DNA from: Candidatus Sulfopaludibacter sp. SbA3 | GTDB lineage: Bacteria > Acidobacteriota > Terriglobia > Bryobacterales > Bryobacteraceae | DNA length: 64,000 nt | Direction: 5' to 3' | NCBI GenBank assembly: GCA_945890485.1 | Contig: CAMDCN010000023.1 | Coordinates: 1 to 64,000, forward strand | Shown here: positions 34,744 to 43,334 of the stretch, piece by piece | Layout of the letters: each line of letters begins with the position of its first letter | Position numbering within the stretch: the first letter of the stretch is position 1 | Translations under genes and position numbers: made by a program | The notes under the pieces: model-generated | The model's database searches: none | Told to the model about the DNA's origin: nothing | The model's input: only the letters and a program-made list of their open reading frames with translations

Positions 34744-36609
34744 ATGCGATTCCTTCTTCTGCTTATTGCGCTGCCCTTGTGCGCGCAGGTCGCCGCCGTC
34801 CGCGAGAACTATTCGAAGTACGAATACCGCGTTCCCATGCGCGACGGCGTTAAGCTCTTCACCGCCGTCTACGTTCCTAAGGACGTCATAACGGATGGAA
34901 AGACTTACCCCATCCTCCTCCAGCGCACCCCTTACTCCGTTCGCCCCTACGGTGTCGATCAGTTCCCTGCGACCCTCGGGCCCTCGCCCCTGTTCCTCAA
35001 TGAGAAGTTCATCTTCGTCTACCAGGACGTCCGCGGCCGCAATCAGTCCGAAGGTGACTTTGCTCTTACCCGGCCCCACAAGCCCACGAAGACCTCGGCC
35101 AAAGACACCGACGAATCAACCGATGCCTATGACACCGTAGACTGGCTGATCAAGAACGTAAAGGGCAGCGTCCCGCGAGTCGGGATTTGGGGGATCTCTC
35201 AGCCCGGCTTCTTCGCCTCCGCCGCGACGATCGACGCCCACCCCGCTCTCGTCGCCGTTTCTCCGCAGGCCCCCGTGACGGACTACTATCTCAACGACGA
35301 CTCCTACCACAACGGCGCGTTTATGCTCGCCCACCGCTTCCGTTTCTACCAGAACTTTCGGCCGCAAGGAGTAGAGCCCGGCACGCCGTTCAACTTCGGA
35401 ACCCCGGACGGCTATGAGTTTTATCTCGGCCTCGGCTCGCTGGCAAACGCCGAGGAGAAGTACTTCAAGCGCACGCAGCCTTTCTGGACGCAGCACATGG
35501 AGAATACGGCGTACAACGAATTCTGGAAGTCACGTTCAATCTGGCGGCACTTTAAGAACACCCGGCCGGCCGTGCTCACGGTGGGTGGGTGGTACGACGC
35601 GGAGGATGCGATGGGTCCCTTGCGGACCTTCAATGAGATTGAGAAGAACAACCCCGTCGGCAGGAACATGCTGGTGATGGGCCCTTGGACTCACGGAGGA
35701 TTCGCCCGCGGCGACGGCGACCGTGTCGGCAACGTGAACTTTGGTGCGAAGACCGGGCTCTACTACCGGCAGAACATTGAGTTCCCGTTTTTCCTGCACT
35801 ACTTAAAGCAAAAGGGCGATGGCAATCTTTCGAAGGCTTGGATCTTCGAGACTGGCATGAACCAGTGGCGCCGGTTCGACGCCTGGCCACCGAAAACCGC
35901 AACGACGAAGGTGCTTCATCTGGCTCCCAACGGCCTGATCGCGCCCGCTGCGCCTCCTGCTGCTTCGTTTGAAGAGTACGTTTCCGATCCCAACCGCCCG
36001 GTTCCCTACCTGGCTCACGTTTCGTTAGCCGTCCGCGGAGACTACATGACGGAGGACCAGCGTTTCGCGGCCACCCGTCCTGACGTCCTGGTTTTCAAGA
36101 CTGAACCCTTGGAAGAGGACGTCACCTGGACGGGGCCGATTGGCGTGGAGCTGAAGGTATCGACCACCGGCACCGACTCTGATTTTGTCGTGAAGGTGAT
36201 CGATGTCTTCCCCGGTGACTATCCCGACTTCAATAGTCCGCCCCCGGCGCCCGGCGCGCCGCCGCGCGTGGAACCGGCTAATTCAATCAAGATGGGTGGC
36301 TACCAGCAACTCATCCGCGGCGAACCCTTTCGGGGCAAGTACCGCAAGAGCATTGAGAAGGCGGAGCCGTTTGTTCCGGGCCAACCTGATTTCATCAAGT
36401 TCGATCTGCCCGACGTGGCCCATACGTTCCGCCGTGGCCACCGGATCATGGTGCAGATCCAGAGTTCCTGGTTTCCGCTGACGGACCGTAACCCGCAGAA
36501 GTTCCTGGATATCCCGAACGCCCGCCCCGCGGACTTCGTCAAAGCAACGCAAAGGATCTACCTCGGTGGCGGTGACGGAACTAAGTTGACGGTGAAGGTG
36601 CTTCCGTAG
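34744..36609 (+). CDS. Exported CocE/NonD-family hydrolase (X-Pro dipeptidyl-peptidase S15-like)
   Basis: A 621-residue exported alpha/beta hydrolase (signal MRFLLLLIALPLCAQ). VPMRDGVKLFTAVYVP opens the hydrolase domain, with the nucleophile elbow GISQPGFF. The acid is in VGGWYDAED, and the histidine in GPWTHGGFARG. A C-terminal jelly-roll domain starts near TWTGPIGVELKVSTTG and runs to the end, as in CocE and glutaryl-7-ACA/X-Pro peptidases. It could act as an esterase or peptidase on secreted substrates. It probably shares a transcript with the upstream amidase. Confidence 0.9.
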   Translation: MRFLLLLIALPLCAQVAAVRENYSKYEYRVPMRDGVKLFTAVYVPKDVITDGKTYPILLQRTPYSVRPYGVDQFPATLGPSPLFLNEKFIFVYQDVRGRNQSEGDFALTRPHKPTKTSAKDTDESTDAYDTVDWLIKNVKGSVPRVGIWGISQPGFFASAATIDAHPALVAVSPQAPVTDYYLNDDSYHNGAFMLAHRFRFYQNFRPQGVEPGTPFNFGTPDGYEFYLGLGSLANAEEKYFKRTQPFWTQHMENTAYNEFWKSRSIWRHFKNTRPAVLTVGGWYDAEDAMGPLRTFNEIEKNNPVGRNMLVMGPWTHGGFARGDGDRVGNVNFGAKTGLYYRQNIEFPFFLHYLKQKGDGNLSKAWIFETGMNQWRRFDAWPPKTATTKVLHLAPNGLIAPAAPPAASFEEYVSDPNRPVPYLAHVSLAVRGDYMTEDQRFAATRPDVLVFKTEPLEEDVTWTGPIGVELKVSTTGTDSDFVVKVIDVFPGDYPDFNSPPPAPGAPPRVEPANSIKMGGYQQLIRGEPFRGKYRKSIEKAEPFVPGQPDFIKFDLPDVAHTFRRGHRIMVQIQSSWFPLTDRNPQKFLDIPNARPADFVKATQRIYLGGGDGTKLTVKVLP

Positions 36610-36734
36610 CCTCGAGCCCTTGGGACAATCGTGTCGCATTTTCCGTGAGCCGGGGCTGGGCAGACAATCATCCGCGAGTCCGGCCGGAGGATGAAGGCAG
36701 GGCTGGCCCGTTTCGTTGATGCGTTCAAGACGCC

Positions 36735-38267
36735 TTACGCTACATACGCCTCCAGCCGCCTCAAAATCCCATCTTGCGCCACCCCCGCGTCCGCAATCGC
36801 ATCGGCTCGCTCCTGCGTATCCGCCACCGCATAAATCCGCAACTCATCCGCGTTCCCGGACGGCCGCACATGCGCCACGTCCCCATTGGCAAACAGCATC
36901 CGCACCCCGTCTGTCCGGTCGATTCGGTCCAGCGCTCCGAAGCCCTGCTCCGCCGTAAAGAACCGCCCAATCGTCTCCGGCGTTAACTGCTCCAGAATCT
37001 TCAGGCTCGTCGGCCGCGGGAAATCCTTGAGCAGCGCCGCCCGGCTATATCGCGCTGGCAAACGGTCAAACAATTCGCCCAAGCTTCCGCTTCCCGCCGC
37101 AATTAACGCGCAGAGCAGCGGTAGAAACGCATCCCGGGTGGCCAGTGCTCGCAGCGTCGGCAGGTCCGAGCCCAGAAGGAACCCACCGTTGGCCTCCCAA
37201 CCGCAAACCACTTTCTTCCCCGACGCGAGAGCCGCCTCCATCCCCGCAATCACGTACGGAGACCCGATCCGCGTCTTCGGCTCGGTCACTCCAGCCAAAG
37301 TCCCCCGGTCGATAGCGTCGTTGCAACTGATCGGCACCACCACGGCGTCCGCCCCCAAATACTCCGCCACCACCATCCCCAACAGGTCGCCGCCAAAGAA
37401 CCGCAGCGTCCCGTCCGCGTTCACCCCGAGCAACAATGGCCGATCGCTATCGCCGTCTGTAGATGCCACCGCGTCGTACGGCCCATCCACCAGCGCCTGA
37501 ATTGCGGCCAACTGGGACGCCTCGATGTTCTCGGTATCAATCGGCACAAACGTCTCGCTTCGACCGGCTGGAACCGCTTCCGCGCCTAGCCGGCGTAGCA
37601 TTTCGGCGAGCAGGTCCCGCCCAACGGCGGAATGCTGGTACACCAGAATTCGCTTCCCCTTCAGCGATTGGCCCGCGAAGAACTTCACATACCGGTCCAG
37701 ATACAACTCCGCCGCCGCCGCGGTCTCCGTGGGAATAGCCTCCGGCGCCGCTTTGAACTGGCCTTCCGCGTTGAACCGCGAACTCTCCGCCGGTTCGTTG
37801 TAAAGTCTCTCCCGCACCGCCGCCACCCGTTCGTTGATCGGCCCCTCGTGATGCTTCAGCAACTCCCCGCGCGAGGTGTTCAGTTTGTAGCCATTCCGAT
37901 TAAACGGAATGTGGCTCCCCGTCACCATCAGCGATCCCTTCCCCTGCGATAGCGCGTAATACGTCAGCGCCGGCGTGGGAATCCGTCTGCAGTTCACCGG
38001 CTGCATTCCCGCATCGCGTATCGCCTCGACGGCCGCCACGGCTAGGTGTGGGGAACTCGGACGCAGGTCGCAGGCGAAGAAGAATTGGTCTTCCCTGCGG
38101 ACTCCCCCCGCTACAATGGGCAGCGATTGGAGATACTCGATCTCCGCCAAGACATTCAAATAGATCTCGAGCGGCGTCAGATGAATGATTTCTCCCCGCC
38201 GGCCACTGGTGCCGAACTTGAGTTCAACGGGGGAATAGGAGAGAGAGGAACGAAGGGTCACCGTCAT
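36735..38267 (-). CDS. Phosphoglucomutase/phosphomannomutase family enzyme
   Basis: A 510-residue alpha-D-phosphohexomutase. The phosphoserine loop is VTGSHIP (S118), the metal loop TDGDSDRP (271, 273, 275) is intact, and the sugar-binding loop is WEANGGFLLGS (358-367). FGTSGRRG near the N-terminus and RPSGNADELRIY at the C-terminus (phosphate-binding) complete the four-domain layout. It interconverts hexose 1- and 6-phosphates in glycogen, sugar-nucleotide or glycolytic metabolism. Only 44 bases separate its start from the divergent Solibacter-domain gene. Likely monocistronic. Confidence 0.92.
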   Translation of the reverse strand: MTVTLRSSLSYSPVELKFGTSGRRGEIIHLTPLEIYLNVLAEIEYLQSLPIVAGGVRREDQFFFACDLRPSSPHLAVAAVEAIRDAGMQPVNCRRIPTPALTYYALSQGKGSLMVTGSHIPFNRNGYKLNTSRGELLKHHEGPINERVAAVRERLYNEPAESSRFNAEGQFKAAPEAIPTETAAAAELYLDRYVKFFAGQSLKGKRILVYQHSAVGRDLLAEMLRRLGAEAVPAGRSETFVPIDTENIEASQLAAIQALVDGPYDAVASTDGDSDRPLLLGVNADGTLRFFGGDLLGMVVAEYLGADAVVVPISCNDAIDRGTLAGVTEPKTRIGSPYVIAGMEAALASGKKVVCGWEANGGFLLGSDLPTLRALATRDAFLPLLCALIAAGSGSLGELFDRLPARYSRAALLKDFPRPTSLKILEQLTPETIGRFFTAEQGFGALDRIDRTDGVRMLFANGDVAHVRPSGNADELRIYAVADTQERADAIADAGVAQDGILRRLEAYVA

Positions 38268-38311
38268 ATTGTCGCGAATTCGGATCGGGTGCGTCGTGCT
38301 ACCCTCGATCC

Positions 38312-40093
38312 ATGCGGATGATTGCTCTCTTCTTTGTCGCTATAACGAGCGCGTCCGCTCAATATGACTTATTCGATCTGGCTACCAACGGCGACGGCAG
38401 CGCCGCTTACTTCTCCTCTAAGTTAGCGCTGGCTGGTTCCGGAGAAACCTCGTCCGCTGGCCGGATCTTTCGTGTAAGTTCGGAGCGCTTTCAACTATAC
38501 CTGGAGCGTCCAGAGATCCAACTACCCCCGGTTACCGGGATCTACTGGTCCCCTATTCAGTTTTCGAACTACTTTGATCTGTCCCGGCCGCAGGCCAGCG
38601 ACGACGGGAGGGTAGTGGCCGTGGTGGCGCGGCGAACGTGCCGCGGCAGTAATGGTTGCCCGCAGGCGCCCTCGCTGCAGACGATCGTTACCGGGTTGCC
38701 GACCGGTACGCTCGAGGTTTCAGGCGCCGGGATTCTGAGTAGAAATGGACAGTCCCTGCTTGTGCATGGGGACGGGACGGGCGACTCCTGTGTCCATGTG
38801 GTCAGTTTGCGAGCGGAAACTTCCGACCGTCCGCGCGAATGCCTGCCGTTCCCTTCGCATTATTCCAGTGGGCATTTCGCCATCGCGGACAATGGGACCG
38901 TTGCTCTCGCCGCCAATGGGCTCCGCCTGATCGGCAGCACGGGAGTGACAGAGATTCGGGACCTGCCCGGCACCGCCGCGGAGCCGGCGATCGATTCCGC
39001 CGGCAAGCTCGTGGTCCTGACGGTGTCCCACCCGGTCAATTTCCGGCGCTCCCTGCATGTAGTTAACCTGGTTGACGGTCGCCACCAAGCGCTCGGGACT
39101 CCGGGTGAAGCCGACAGCCATTCGCCGTCGCTTAGCGCCGATGGCCAACGGGTGCTCTATCTGTCGGACGTTTCGGGTCAGCCGCAGGCCTACATCATGC
39201 CTACCTCTGGTGGACCGCCGCGCCAGATAACGAATGATCGGTCCGGAGTGATCGGTGCCGTTTTGTCTGGCGATGGCAAGGTCGCGTGGTACTTCTCCGG
39301 AGAGGCGCGGCTTTACCAAGTCCACCTCGATACGGGCGAGGTCCTCGAACGCCTTGGCCGGACGCCCCAAATCCGCGAGGTGACCGGAGCTGTCGCCGGG
39401 TCGATCAGCACCATCGCAGGCTCCGGCTTAAGCGACGGGGTGTACACGGCCCAGTCGTTCCCCCTCCCGCGGAGCCTGGGCGGCGTGTCGGTCACCGTCA
39501 ATGGCGTGGAGAGTCCGCTCTTCTCCGTTTCGCCGACGCAGATCCAGTTTCAAGTTCCGTCCCAGATGGCCCCGGGGGCGGAGGCGGAGGTGAAGACGAC
39601 GGCTTCCTCGTCGCCGTTTGTTGCTCGGCTTCGTTTCGCGGCCGAGACTGTCTTCGGCCGAGGCAGGTTCCTGTTGAATCCGCAGTCTCCTGCTTATGGT
39701 GGAGCCTTCAACGTATACGCGGTGCATGAAGACTGGAGTGCCTTGGTCACGTATAGCGCTCCGGCGGCGTCTGGCGAGATCGTCCACGTGTATGGGGCCA
39801 ATCTGGGGCCTCTTGATGCCCCCAAGCCACTCGACGGCTCTCCGGCGCCAACAAACCCGGCCGCTCGTACCATCCATCCCATCACTTGCCATGCCGATGT
39901 GTTTGCGGGCCTCAACTATTTAAGGTTTCCGATGCCCGTACATTTCTCGGGTTTAGCCCCCGGTCTGGTGGGCATCTATCAGTTGGACGTGCAGGTACCG
40001 CAGAACACCTATCGCGTCAGTTCGCTTCCGATCGACTGCTACAGCGCGGTCCTCAGCGGATTAGTCTCTGGAGCCTTGCCAATAAAGCCCTAA
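38312..40093 (+). CDS. Exported beta-propeller protein with Solibacter C-terminal domain (copy 1)
   Basis: A 593-residue exported protein (signal MRMIALFFVAITSASAQ). Residues about 20-360 form a TolB/WD40-like propeller (repeats such as SLSADGQRVLYLSDVSGQPQ and VLSGDGKVAWYFSG) with paired cysteines likely to form disulfides. Residues about 365-590 match the Solibacter uncharacterised C-terminal domain (TIGR03437): SGLSDGVYTAQSFPLPRSLG, VTVNGVESPLFSVSPTQIQF and PGEIVHVYG-type text, here SGEIVHVYGANLG. It is probably secreted or surface-attached; partner and ligand are unknown. It sits five bases before a paralogue. Confidence 0.85.
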   Translation: MRMIALFFVAITSASAQYDLFDLATNGDGSAAYFSSKLALAGSGETSSAGRIFRVSSERFQLYLERPEIQLPPVTGIYWSPIQFSNYFDLSRPQASDDGRVVAVVARRTCRGSNGCPQAPSLQTIVTGLPTGTLEVSGAGILSRNGQSLLVHGDGTGDSCVHVVSLRAETSDRPRECLPFPSHYSSGHFAIADNGTVALAANGLRLIGSTGVTEIRDLPGTAAEPAIDSAGKLVVLTVSHPVNFRRSLHVVNLVDGRHQALGTPGEADSHSPSLSADGQRVLYLSDVSGQPQAYIMPTSGGPPRQITNDRSGVIGAVLSGDGKVAWYFSGEARLYQVHLDTGEVLERLGRTPQIREVTGAVAGSISTIAGSGLSDGVYTAQSFPLPRSLGGVSVTVNGVESPLFSVSPTQIQFQVPSQMAPGAEAEVKTTASSSPFVARLRFAAETVFGRGRFLLNPQSPAYGGAFNVYAVHEDWSALVTYSAPAASGEIVHVYGANLGPLDAPKPLDGSPAPTNPAARTIHPITCHADVFAGLNYLRFPMPVHFSGLAPGLVGIYQLDVQVPQNTYRVSSLPIDCYSAVLSGLVSGALPIKP

Positions 40094-40098
40094 TCACC

Positions 40099-41874
40099 AT
40101 GCGGCTCAGTTTCCTCCTCCTCGCCTCCGTCGGTTGTTCGTCCGCTCAATACGACCTCTTTGATCTCGCCACTTCCGGCGACGGCCGCACCGCCTATTTC
40201 GCCTCGACGCTTTCGCTCGCCGGGCCCGGTGCGACATCGCCGGCCGGCGCCCCAGGTCGAATCTTCCTCATAAGTCCGGAACGCTTCCAACTGTTTCTCG
40301 AGCGCCCGGACATCGAGCAACCTTCCGGTACGGACGGCTATCTGCATCCGATCCGCCTCAGCAATTACTTCAATCTTTCGCGCCCTCAGGTCAGCCAGGA
40401 CGGTCGCGTCGTCGCCGTTGTCGGTGGGCGGTGGTGTACTGGCGGCTCTCGGTGTGGCTCTGTGTCGAGACTCCAAACGACTGTCACGGGCCTCCCGATC
40501 GGCTCACTCGCCGTACCCGGCAGCGGAAGCCTCAGCCGGAATGGGCAATATCTGTTCATTTATCAGAGTGGTTCGATTGATGGCTGTTCCTATGTAGTCG
40601 ATCTCTATTCTGGATCTCTCGATCGTCCGGCCCCTTGCCCATCCCGCCCTTCGGATCCGCCAAATGGGCGCCGCGTCATTGCCGACGACGGCACCGCCAT
40701 TGCCGCGAGTGGATCTCTCTTCGTGTTCCGCGCCTCGACGGTCAAGCCGCTGCCGGCGACCTCAGTTGCCGGCTCTGCGCTGGAGCCGGCGATCGATGCT
40801 GCTGGCAACCTGGTCGTCTATACCTATTACGATTGGTTCTCCGGCCGGCGCTCCATTCGCCTCATCCGCCTTTCTGATGAGCGGCAGACCACGCTCGTCC
40901 CCTCCGGCGAAGCGGATAGCTATTCCCCGAATATGAGCGCTGACGGGCAGCGCGTGCTGTACATCTCAAACGCTTCTGGCCTTCCGCAAATCTACGTTGT
41001 CGCGACCACAGGCGGCGAGCCTCGCCAAGTCAGTCACAACCCCGATGGCGTTCACTCCGTCACTATGTCCGATGACGGAAAAGTCGCTTGGTACTTCTCG
41101 AACAGTGGCCGGCTCTTCCAACTCCAGCTGGAAACCGGCGTAGACCGCGAGCGTCTTGGCCGCACCCCGCAACTCGGCATCAATGCAGCAACAGCCGCGG
41201 GTTCGTACGGCACCATCGCCGGCGTAGGACTATCCGACGGAACCTATGTGGCCCAATCGTTGCCCCTTCCGCGCACACTCGGTGGAGTCACCGTAACGGT
41301 CAACGGCATCGACAGTCCTCTGTTCTCCGTCTCCCCGAACTTGATTGAGTATCAGGTACCCGTGAATGCACTCGAACCGGCGTGGGCCGAAGTCCGCACT
41401 CCGTCCCATTCGCCGTTCGTCCCGAAGCTCACATTGGTAGCAGGAGGTTCTCAGCCTGGCCGTTTCCTTCGGAATCCAGTGCCAGCGCCAGACGGAGGTT
41501 CTAGCTCTTACGCGGTCCATGAAGACTGGAGCGGCCTCGTCACTCCCGCCAGCCCGGCCCTCCCTGGGGAAATCGTTCATCTCTATGGAACGAATTTCGG
41601 CCGCGTAGACAGTCCGCCACAGGACGGTTACCCAGCAATGCCAAACCCGCTTTCCCGCACCAGGAGTGACGTTACCTGCTGGGCATGGGGTGTGGACAAC
41701 CAGACGAGATTGGTTGTCCACGTTCACTACGCCGGTCTTGCTCCTGGTCTCGTCGGCATCTACCAGCTAGATGCCCAGGTTCCGCCATCCAACCTGCGAA
41801 ATCGGTTTCAGATCGCTTGCCGCGGAGAAGGGCACACTCAAGATTTTACCGGCAACTTCGCGGTTAAGCCGTAG
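40099..41874 (+). CDS. Exported beta-propeller protein with Solibacter C-terminal domain (copy 2)
   Basis: A 591-residue paralogue of the preceding gene along its whole length, from YDLFDLAT after the signal peptide to the C-terminal YQLDAQVPPSN. The start at 40099 (MRLSFLLLASVGCSSAQ) gives a signal peptide; a longer frame overlaps the first gene and is not credible. The propeller, the disulfide cysteines (CTGGSRC versus CRGSNGC in copy 1) and the TIGR03437-type domain are all conserved. Co-transcription with copy 1 is likely. It arose by tandem duplication and has diverged moderately in surface loops. Confidence 0.85.
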   Translation: MRLSFLLLASVGCSSAQYDLFDLATSGDGRTAYFASTLSLAGPGATSPAGAPGRIFLISPERFQLFLERPDIEQPSGTDGYLHPIRLSNYFNLSRPQVSQDGRVVAVVGGRWCTGGSRCGSVSRLQTTVTGLPIGSLAVPGSGSLSRNGQYLFIYQSGSIDGCSYVVDLYSGSLDRPAPCPSRPSDPPNGRRVIADDGTAIAASGSLFVFRASTVKPLPATSVAGSALEPAIDAAGNLVVYTYYDWFSGRRSIRLIRLSDERQTTLVPSGEADSYSPNMSADGQRVLYISNASGLPQIYVVATTGGEPRQVSHNPDGVHSVTMSDDGKVAWYFSNSGRLFQLQLETGVDRERLGRTPQLGINAATAAGSYGTIAGVGLSDGTYVAQSLPLPRTLGGVTVTVNGIDSPLFSVSPNLIEYQVPVNALEPAWAEVRTPSHSPFVPKLTLVAGGSQPGRFLRNPVPAPDGGSSSYAVHEDWSGLVTPASPALPGEIVHLYGTNFGRVDSPPQDGYPAMPNPLSRTRSDVTCWAWGVDNQTRLVVHVHYAGLAPGLVGIYQLDAQVPPSNLRNRFQIACRGEGHTQDFTGNFAVKP

Positions 41875-41880
41875 GTCGAG

Positions 41881-42402
41881 CTACCGCAGCGCCTTTTCAA
41901 TCGCCGCCGCCAGTTCCGGGCTGTCCGGGCTCACGCCCGATTCAAACCGCTGCACCGGCTTGCCGTCCTTGCCCACCAGGAACTTCGTGAAGTTCCACTT
42001 CACGTCGCCGCCCATCGTCGTCGTCAGGTACTGATAGAGCGGAGTCTGGTCGCCGCCCTTCACGCTTACCTTCGCCATAATCGGGAAAGTCACGCTGTAC
42101 TTCCGTGAACAGAACTGCTTGATCTCTTCGTTCGATCCCGGCTCCTGGCCACCAAAGTTGTTGGCGGGAACGCCGACGATCACTAACCCTTGACCCTTGT
42201 ACTTCTCATACAATGCCTGCAAGCCGGCATACTGCGGCGTGTATCCGCACTGGCTGGCGACGTTCACCACCAGAACGGCCTTACCCTTTAACGTCGACAG
42301 AGGCGTAGCCTGACCGTCGATGCTATTCATTGTGAATTCGTGGATGGAAGAAGCGGAGAAAGCTGCGGTAGTCATAAGAAGGGCAGTAAGCAGTGTTTTC
42401 AT
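41881..42402 (-). CDS. Glutathione peroxidase-family protein, exported
   Basis: A 173-residue thiol peroxidase of the glutathione peroxidase family with a signal peptide (MKTLLTALLMTTAAFSAS). The peroxidatic C52 lies in NVASQCGYTPQY, with Q86 (NNFGGQEPGS), W136 and N137 (VKWNFTKFLV) completing the catalytic tetrad. C98 (FCSRKYSVTFP) is at the resolving position, so it probably uses thioredoxin-like reductants rather than glutathione. It is the last gene of the molybdenum-hydroxylase run; an exported peroxidase would remove peroxide formed by the oxidase. The 6-base gap to the convergent gene leaves no room for a terminator. Confidence 0.9.
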   Translation of the reverse strand: MKTLLTALLMTTAAFSASSIHEFTMNSIDGQATPLSTLKGKAVLVVNVASQCGYTPQYAGLQALYEKYKGQGLVIVGVPANNFGGQEPGSNEEIKQFCSRKYSVTFPIMAKVSVKGGDQTPLYQYLTTTMGGDVKWNFTKFLVGKDGKPVQRFESGVSPDSPELAAAIEKALR

Positions 42403-42443
42403 ACTGCCCTCCAGATGCTTGCGGGGGAAGGGAAGTTGCAGGG

Positions 42444-43109
42444 TTATTCGTTGTAGTGGAACGTAGCCACAAACGCGCTACGCTTTTCCGGGCTCGACCA
42501 GGTTGTTCCCAGATCCTTGCCCGTGTAGTTGTGCGCCAAGGTGTAAGCCGGCATCGCGTGATCCGTCGACACCATCGGCGGATACCACACGTCCTCATGC
42601 GAGCAGTGGTTGTCGCCTTCGGTCAACTGCCGGGTTTGGATCGCCGCGAGCTCACCGGCTTGCAGTTTGGCGGTCGCCTTGTGCACGTCGTTGTTGGCCA
42701 CGTCGATGGTCACCGGGCGATAGTCCACCCGAACCACGTTCATCAGCATGTCCTTGCTCATCGCCTGGGCAAACTTCTTCAACGCCAGACGCTGTTCCGG
42801 GCTCGCTTTCTCGTCGATAATCAGCGCACTCTTCACCGGGAACGTCGTCGCCGCGAAGGTGTTGCCAATCGTGCCGCTCGCCTTTACGACGCCGACCACC
42901 GACAGACCGTCCAGTTTCACGCCGTCATAGGAGCCGGTGTTGATCTTCCAGCCCATCACGGCCAGATCGCCCTTAAGCTCGGTTTCCGAGTTTGCAAAAC
43001 ACGGGCCGACATACACATCCGCACTCCGGGCTTCCATGTAGAAACCCTTGATTCCCGTTCCAGCAAAAGCAAACGAGGCGGCCATCAAAGTTGCGAGGAT
43101 TGTTTTCAT
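42444..43109 (-). CDS. Exported DUF1326-type protein
   Basis: A 221-residue exported protein (signal MKTILATLMAASFAFA). The body resembles DUF1326: YVGPCFAN, DGVKLDGLSVVGVVKASG, IDEKASPEQRLALKKFAQAM and VTIDVANNDVHKA. Function of the family is unknown. Two extra cysteine/histidine-rich points (HCSHEDVWYPP) could bind a metal. It lies nine bases after the 71-residue Cys-rich gene and 41 bases before the peroxidase, in the same operon as the molybdenum hydroxylase. Confidence 0.75.
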   Translation of the reverse strand: MKTILATLMAASFAFAGTGIKGFYMEARSADVYVGPCFANSETELKGDLAVMGWKINTGSYDGVKLDGLSVVGVVKASGTIGNTFAATTFPVKSALIIDEKASPEQRLALKKFAQAMSKDMLMNVVRVDYRPVTIDVANNDVHKATAKLQAGELAAIQTRQLTEGDNHCSHEDVWYPPMVSTDHAMPAYTLAHNYTGKDLGTTWSSPEKRSAFVATFHYNE

Positions 43110-43118
43110 GCCTTCTCC

Positions 43119-43334
43119 TTAAAGCAGCTTGAAGCAGTTGCGAGCTTCGTTGCACTCATACTCATCGACACCCTTTCCGTCGGGGCCGAGAGGCATTTGA
43201 GTCTTCTGACACCAGTATAACCGGTCATTGGAAGCCTGCACGGTCGGGTCCCAGATGGCATCGATGTACATGCCCTTCCAGCACAAGTTGTCGCACCGGT
43301 CGTCATCCGGCCGGCTTAACCCGGCCCGGATCAT
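43119..43334 (-). CDS. Small Cys-rich protein in molybdenum-hydroxylase operon
   Basis: A 71-residue protein starting at ATG 43334, in an ATGA overlap with the stop of the FAD-subunit gene. It has five cysteines (C14, C18, C42, C61, C67) arranged as CDNLC, YWC and ECNEARNC, with aromatic residues around them. No transmembrane segment or signal is visible, and no family is recognised. The tight coupling and conserved-looking Cys pattern argue that it is real: it could bind a metal or FeS cluster, or assist assembly of the three-subunit enzyme. A longer open frame upstream is a shadow of the FAD gene. Confidence 0.65.
   Translation of the reverse strand: MIRAGLSRPDDDRCDNLCWKGMYIDAIWDPTVQASNDRLYWCQKTQMPLGPDGKGVDEYECNEARNCFKLL

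Noticed and set aside
36610-36734. Terminator or small RNA in the gap after the CocE-like hydrolase
   Set aside because: Only short imperfect stems (CATCC/GGATG type) without a following T-run; nothing supportable.
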